This document shows, piece by piece, positions 60,501 through 64,000 of a DNA stretch of 64,000 bases. Position 1 is the first letter of the stretch. Each line of letters starts with the position of its first letter. The stretch covers positions 372,001 to 436,000 of the forward strand of contig JAPFFF010000011.1 in the NCBI GenBank assembly GCA_039105265.1. Reading direction: 5' to 3'. A program made the translations under genes and the position numbers. The notes below the pieces were generated by a model, which had not been told where the DNA came from, did no database searches, and saw nothing but the letters and a program-made list of their open reading frames with translations. The DNA is from Tritrichomonas musculus. Its lineage: Eukaryota; Parabasalia; Tritrichomonadida; Tritrichomonadidae.

Positions 60501-62804
60501 CCAGACCCAAGAAAATGCACTACCATATCGACAGATTATAATATTTATTCATCAAAGATTATATGGGCTGATAATATCATGACTATGCGTCGAGATTTAA
60601 ATGTTGTTGGTGGAATCACAGATATATTAGCCTATGATTATGCTTTATTGAAACAGACAGTTGATAATCTAGTTGAACAAATGAGAATTCAAGCCATGTA
60701 TAATGAATATACTGATAGTATTAAACAAGGTGTAGCAGTTGCGAATAGTATATTAAATATTTTAGCATCAACAGTTTGTATTGCAAGTGCCCTTTCAACA
60801 TTAAATATGTCCAATAACTCTGTAACTATTAATACATATCAAACCAGACCTTTCCCAGCAGGTCAAGGAGGAAATGGTGGAGGAGGTGGTGGTGGTGGTG
60901 GTGGTTATCCAGGTGATGGAGGTAGTGGCTTTCAAGGTAAGTTTTTGGTGAATGTTGATTTGAAGGCTGATAAGATGACTATGGAAAGATTTTTACCAAT
61001 AGCAACAACTGTTCAAAATCCTGTTGCTGGAGCTATTTCAACATTCTCAGCTACACAGGTTGTCCTTTCGACAACACATGCACTGACTCAGTTAGGAAAT
61101 GCTATTGCTACACTTGGTTCGAATGTCTTACACTTCTTTAGGAATAGACCAGATACAAATGGAACTGAAACATTAAATATTAATTCATCCTCGATTACAA
61201 TAACTGATAATGATACTGATAATGCAACAAATACTATCACAACCACTGAGCAATCATTAGAGAGAACTCATAGAGAAGTTCAGCCACAGGTTGTTACAGA
61301 TGAAACAGATGAGATTCGAACAGATATAACTGTACCACAGACTACAATGACAAATACAGCTTCAACAACGATTGCACTTAGGAATCAAGTTCCTGTTATC
61401 AATATATCTGGAATCCAGTATACCTTAGAAGATATTGCAGATATGACAAGAGCAGAACGAAATGCATTAGTTGCTAGTCATCCTGATATATTACGTATCC
61501 AATATCATGGAAGAGAGTGGTTTAATGTGTATGATTTGTTTTATAATGACCAACTCATTATCCATAATAATGTATTTCAACGAAGGACTCTAATAAGACC
61601 AGCAGATATTGAGATGACAGATAGAATACATAGAGCAACTGATAATAATTGGTCAATAGAATGGGAAGGAACAACATACACAGCGAGAGATATTGAACAA
61701 TTATCTATGCAAGACAGATTAAATTTACCATTTGTACAAAATGGAGATATTGGATTAGAACCTTACTTGAATGACCAAACAATGGAAGCATGGATAAATA
61801 TTATTGATCATAGAGGAGAGACTATTGATCCAATTGTTGCTACTATTGATTATTCAGCACCAACAACAGCAAATATTAGTGGAGGTCAAGTACGATTTGT
61901 TGGAATAAATTCACAGATAGAAGTCAATGCAAATGGAGTTAGATATCAACATTATGACCTTGTTGCCACAACAGATACTTGGACAGTACCAGGAACAACA
62001 CCAGCAATAACAGCAAGAATGATAGAACAAATGAGTGATGAACAAAGAGGAGAACTAATGGATAATATTTATTCTCATGGTAATCTTTTAGCTTTTAATG
62101 ACACATTAGATGAAACAACTGGTGAAGAAATAACACAAGTACTATATAATGGAAATGTAGTTGCTACAATAGATAGAAGAAGACTACATGTAATTAATAT
62201 TGTGAATGGAGTGATAGAAATGTACCAACAAGATGGTGTTATAAGTGCAACTACCCAGGTTATTATGGGAGCAGTAGGTTATGTTGCTAGAAGGTTCTTA
62301 CATGGTCAATGGCAGTTTGTTAGACATCATCCTGGTGATGCAGCAGCTATAGCAGGAGTAGCAGCAGAAGCATATGTAGCAAATAGAATAGGATTATTTA
62401 ATATTCCAAGTTGGTTCCGTCGTAATGATAACCCAGAGACATTAGCAGAGGAAGATGTATTAGAAAAGATTCTTGCATGGGCATATCATGAAGAAACAGA
62501 TGATGAACCTGAACTTGAAATAACAATGAAGGATGCTGATAAGATGATGGTTTCATTTGATACATGTATTAATATTGCAAAGACATATCGCGATACTTTA
62601 AAGGGTACAATAGCATTCATGTGCGAGAAAATCAAAGAGCTTGAAAATAAGTCAAGTACAAAACATCCATTAGATGATATAGATATGACTGCTTATATTA
62701 CTAAAGTAGAAGTGAAGGAAATGATAGACCAGAAGGATGCATATATTGATACTCTTGAGGCAAGACTTGCAGCACTTGAAGCTAAATGCGCTAACATCGA
62801 ATGA
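57570..62804 (+). CDS. Giant stalk/adhesin-like membrane protein (element C)
   Basis: 1744 residues from the ATG at 57570 (MSIKVYSLLSGETEKLKDKD). In order: an N-terminal region with repeated (T)N.SKWI-like helical segments; a Pro/Thr stalk (PTPEPTPDPTPTPTPTPT) at about 337-361; hydrophobic helices near 410-475; a clear transmembrane pair near 580-620 (LILYVYVILVYAIAGGLGVG, AFCLCVILIAALF); a beta domain near 690-870 with YFTLKESDQLYLYRPSKTYE and GHNWELTWDGKNWTG, shared with the next gene; a poly-Gly run near 1105; a long Thr-rich beta region; and a C-terminal coiled coil. It could be a virion spike or a membrane glycoprotein-like component. It ends in TGA. Confidence 0.6.
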   Translation: MSIKVYSLLSGETEKLKDKDIEISVNDENNIDIIRGGDPKDYPKFSCLYNKEEIDIKLVSDYLDKNGLESFGALNIMGGKGIYTWNTDGTLTTKIQYCASLNKLYERLRDSAKNLEVFLTKMREDVDFTGEISDKDIIEEEYDVSTYKKLIEALTANQKGMLDVMNLMIQNIDEVNNAIVPSIDWNTLKDLKIIVEHVDETTKAITYGTDTIKPKNMETIIKELSTSNDNISKWIKNNTVDFTEIEPIKYVDLKVNETTNETIFDVNETKINNMKDFAEKTNTTAANITKWIDALNDQTISYETLLNLTGGNTSMCLINKTTGEPEIHEVKIEIDETPPPTPTPEPTPDPTPTPTPTPTEPPKELVNKEDMVYVIPPIDELKKLEEYTIPKIIEPEVLKLTVSKFWLYSQKTIGWIKDLLYNIISTTLSLAKQPIKLTYKTIAFATKEFMKIIYNLFYFIWYGIDSIVDIAYEAVKDNEKVGVIFYIGGEDADADFKDVDLHQVIDEIKELTPRLNNKIDELKNEGIRMIKIAYSSFTLFWSNLWHFIVDFIMNYPNLVNNIIQIGGNWIDAQFWQYIGGYSDLILYVYVILVYAIAGGLGVGAFCLCVILIAALFEPIGRGAQWILNKITRHPPAPHARTLEVDDNDVVNTDDENSFDIVDPDGNKIVIEIDDDILEVFRNQYNSLVSKYQTIYDVVPSTPSTDSKYFTLKESDQLYLYRPSKTYEESNYYCMRWDIDKDYDIPLNLVFRFKDYLFGHNWELTWDGKNWTGNNCQNMCTEKISYMNTNNGAPALTIKHNERIGRWIKGTIKEDLTDDDNYAHILKDYLTNWRVVKKDGTILSEGITATFDSSGSGTLTQDGYKYEQARMYVDAPSGLNADDGLYVYADLNINGNITELKWDCHPTHCINSGVMHTYGSNPCLESFNYHREKRHSIKIIEGFNHKNIRIYIEKELFDFDVKVNPFDIIIQQQFYEVEPDPRKCTTISTDYNIYSSKIIWADNIMTMRRDLNVVGGITDILAYDYALLKQTVDNLVEQMRIQAMYNEYTDSIKQGVAVANSILNILASTVCIASALSTLNMSNNSVTINTYQTRPFPAGQGGNGGGGGGGGGGYPGDGGSGFQGKFLVNVDLKADKMTMERFLPIATTVQNPVAGAISTFSATQVVLSTTHALTQLGNAIATLGSNVLHFFRNRPDTNGTETLNINSSSITITDNDTDNATNTITTTEQSLERTHREVQPQVVTDETDEIRTDITVPQTTMTNTASTTIALRNQVPVINISGIQYTLEDIADMTRAERNALVASHPDILRIQYHGREWFNVYDLFYNDQLIIHNNVFQRRTLIRPADIEMTDRIHRATDNNWSIEWEGTTYTARDIEQLSMQDRLNLPFVQNGDIGLEPYLNDQTMEAWINIIDHRGETIDPIVATIDYSAPTTANISGGQVRFVGINSQIEVNANGVRYQHYDLVATTDTWTVPGTTPAITARMIEQMSDEQRGELMDNIYSHGNLLAFNDTLDETTGEEITQVLYNGNVVATIDRRRLHVINIVNGVIEMYQQDGVISATTQVIMGAVGYVARRFLHGQWQFVRHHPGDAAAIAGVAAEAYVANRIGLFNIPSWFRRNDNPETLAEEDVLEKILAWAYHEETDDEPELEITMKDADKMMVSFDTCINIAKTYRDTLKGTIAFMCEKIKELENKSSTKHPLDDIDMTAYITKVEVKEMIDQKDAYIDTLEARLAALEAKCANIE

Positions 62805-62823
62805 GAAGTTTTATTTAACTAAA

Positions 62824-64000
62824 ATGAGTGATACTACTACAAGATTTAAAGGAGATATACAGTTTAAGATAGGGGATGCTACTCGAAAAGGTAGCCAGTT
62901 ATTAACCTTGGGTGACTTAGATAACTATGTACAGACAGGTCATTTATTTAATGAGGTCGAAGGTTTACCAGAAGTTGATATTAAAAATAAAAATATACAG
63001 TATGTATCATTTGAGTCTTCAACAACAACTTACAATATACTTAAGTTTGTTAATTTGCCTGAAGACTTCATTAATAAGCTCAATGATATAAAAACCCAGA
63101 CTAATATATTTAAGATAGTATTGAGGAAGAATATAGTATATGATACAAGTGGTAATTTAGTCAAGGAGTTCTACATATATGTTAAGGATGGTCAAGTATA
63201 TTCTCCTTTGATAACTAAAAGTAGTAATGGATGTAGTATAAATAATAGTACCATTATGGGATATATGAATATAGCTTTTGATAGTAAACTAGACTTCAAC
63301 CCATATACCTTGTGGCTGAATGGGGAGTTGAGCATAATGAATGAATATATAACAGATTCTTTACAGACAGAGAAGGCAATAAAGTGTTCTATAATAAAAG
63401 CTGATAATGCATTAAGTTTACGTAAGAGTGATGTACTATACTTATATAAGCCTACATCAACTAGTCAGGTTGTGATAGATAACAAGAAATATTGGTTACT
63501 TCAATGGAACATAGATACTGGATATACTATACCTAATGACTTAGAGTTTAGGTTTAATGAGTATTGTTTTGGTAATAAGTGGTTTTTATCATGGGATGGT
63601 ACAAAATGGGTAGGTGATAACATACAAGGTCATATCAATGGTAGATTAGTTAATGGATTAAATAAGGAGAATGAGTATGGTGAAGATGGTACCTACATAC
63701 AAGTCAAGAGGAGTGAGAGGAACATGAAACTGATTAATAAGCCTAATGACTACTCTCCTGATAACATACTACATTACATGATTCATGGAGGTAAGTGTAA
63801 AATAGACTGTTTTGTAAAATTAAAGACAGGGGAGATAGAACCTTTTTCGAAATATGGTCTAGGATATCAAACAAGTCAAGGAGGTACAAAAGATGGATAT
63901 GATATTGAAGCAATAAGGTGCTATAAGATGAATAATGCGACTAATAAATTAGAAACTAGTGCTATTGATGAACTCTACCTAGATATTACACTTGAAGGTT
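62824..64000 (+). CDS. Second stalk-family protein, partial (runs off right edge)
   Basis: Starts at the ATG at 62824, 19 bases after the giant gene, and stays open to the window end (392 codons). It begins MSDTTTRFKGDIQFKIGDAT. Its segment LRKSDVLYLYKPTS, YWLLQWNIDTGYTIPNDLEF, FGNKWFLSWDGTKWVGDN parallels the beta domain of the previous gene (LKESDQLYLYRPSK, YYCMRWDIDKDYDIPLNLVF, FGHNWELTWDGKNWTGNN). The two genes therefore share a duplicated receptor-type or assembly domain. The end of the gene is outside the window. Confidence 0.65.
   Translation, partial: MSDTTTRFKGDIQFKIGDATRKGSQLLTLGDLDNYVQTGHLFNEVEGLPEVDIKNKNIQYVSFESSTTTYNILKFVNLPEDFINKLNDIKTQTNIFKIVLRKNIVYDTSGNLVKEFYIYVKDGQVYSPLITKSSNGCSINNSTIMGYMNIAFDSKLDFNPYTLWLNGELSIMNEYITDSLQTEKAIKCSIIKADNALSLRKSDVLYLYKPTSTSQVVIDNKKYWLLQWNIDTGYTIPNDLEFRFNEYCFGNKWFLSWDGTKWVGDNIQGHINGRLVNGLNKENEYGEDGTYIQVKRSERNMKLINKPNDYSPDNILHYMIHGGKCKIDCFVKLKTGEIEPFSKYGLGYQTSQGGTKDGYDIEAIRCYKMNNATNKLETSAIDELYLDITLEG

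Larger units (their letters stand above)
42413..64000. mobile_element. Polinton/Maverick element C (runs off right edge)
   Basis: Contains Ulp1/adenain-type protease, integrase, packaging ATPase, major capsid protein, amphipathic minor protein and conserved small genes in one rightward block, followed by coiled-coil, DNA-binding and stalk-like genes. Gene content overlaps with B but order and sequence differ, so it is a separate lineage. The left limit is approximate; the right end is outside the window. It looks mostly whole in its structural block, with the polymerase gene broken (about one or two breaks). Likely young. Confidence 0.8.

Overview
The window looks like a parabasalid (trichomonad-type) nuclear genome. 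The DNA is AT-rich and its genes have no introns. Start codons follow their likely transcription starts very closely, two divergent host genes carry Inr-like words (TCACTTTTTA and TCATTTTTAC), and many stop codons overlap TAAA, the poly(A) signal known in trichomonads. Much of the window is virus-like DNA of the Polinton/Maverick family. This assignment rests on motifs read by eye; no database search was possible.

Region A (1 to about 14250) is GC-richer Polinton DNA that enters from the left edge. It holds a large protein gene with an amplified N-terminal helical domain, a phage-like fibre gene, a very long protein-primed family B DNA polymerase, a KilA-N gene and small unknowns. Region B (about 14570 to 29870) is AT-richer Polinton DNA. 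It has its own fibre gene and large protein, an integrase, a second KilA-N gene, the major capsid protein, a small amphipathic protein, the packaging ATPase and several small genes. A has the polymerase but no integrase, capsid or ATPase in view, and B the reverse. They are either two abutting elements or one composite of about 30 kb. Both look largely whole and young, with about one break in A and two or three in B, all in the fibre and large-protein genes.

Region 29875 to 42300 is not Polinton. It has the 3' end of a gene cut off at the B junction, then a charged host gene read leftward whose single reading frame is interrupted by in-frame stops without a frameshift, and a divergent partner gene. 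A GC-rich island of about 135 bp (candidate structured RNA) follows, then about 1.2 kb of very AT-rich spacer. Next comes an Asn-rich gene with a homeodomain-like start, a long 69-bp-type tandem repeat and a transposase-like C-terminal half. A MITE with 38-39 bp inverted termini, a small gene and a 1.4 kb minisatellite of about 15 bp units complete this part.

Region C (about 42413 to the right edge) is a third Polinton with a near-complete morphogenesis block read rightward: Ulp1/adenain-type protease, putative penton-like protein, integrase, packaging ATPase, amphipathic minor protein, coiled-coil protein, major capsid protein and small conserved genes. These are followed by regulatory-looking genes, polymerase-type remnants, and a giant stalk/adhesin-like protein with a second related gene running off the edge.

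The points most worth a second look are: GC-rich palindromes embedded in frame inside coding sequences of B and A; LC8 (dynein light chain)-type xGxQTx motifs repeated in several proteins of C; head-to-head gene pairs with only 14-18 bp between start codons in all three elements; a near-identical module shared by two otherwise diverged fibre genes; and the GC-rich candidate RNA.
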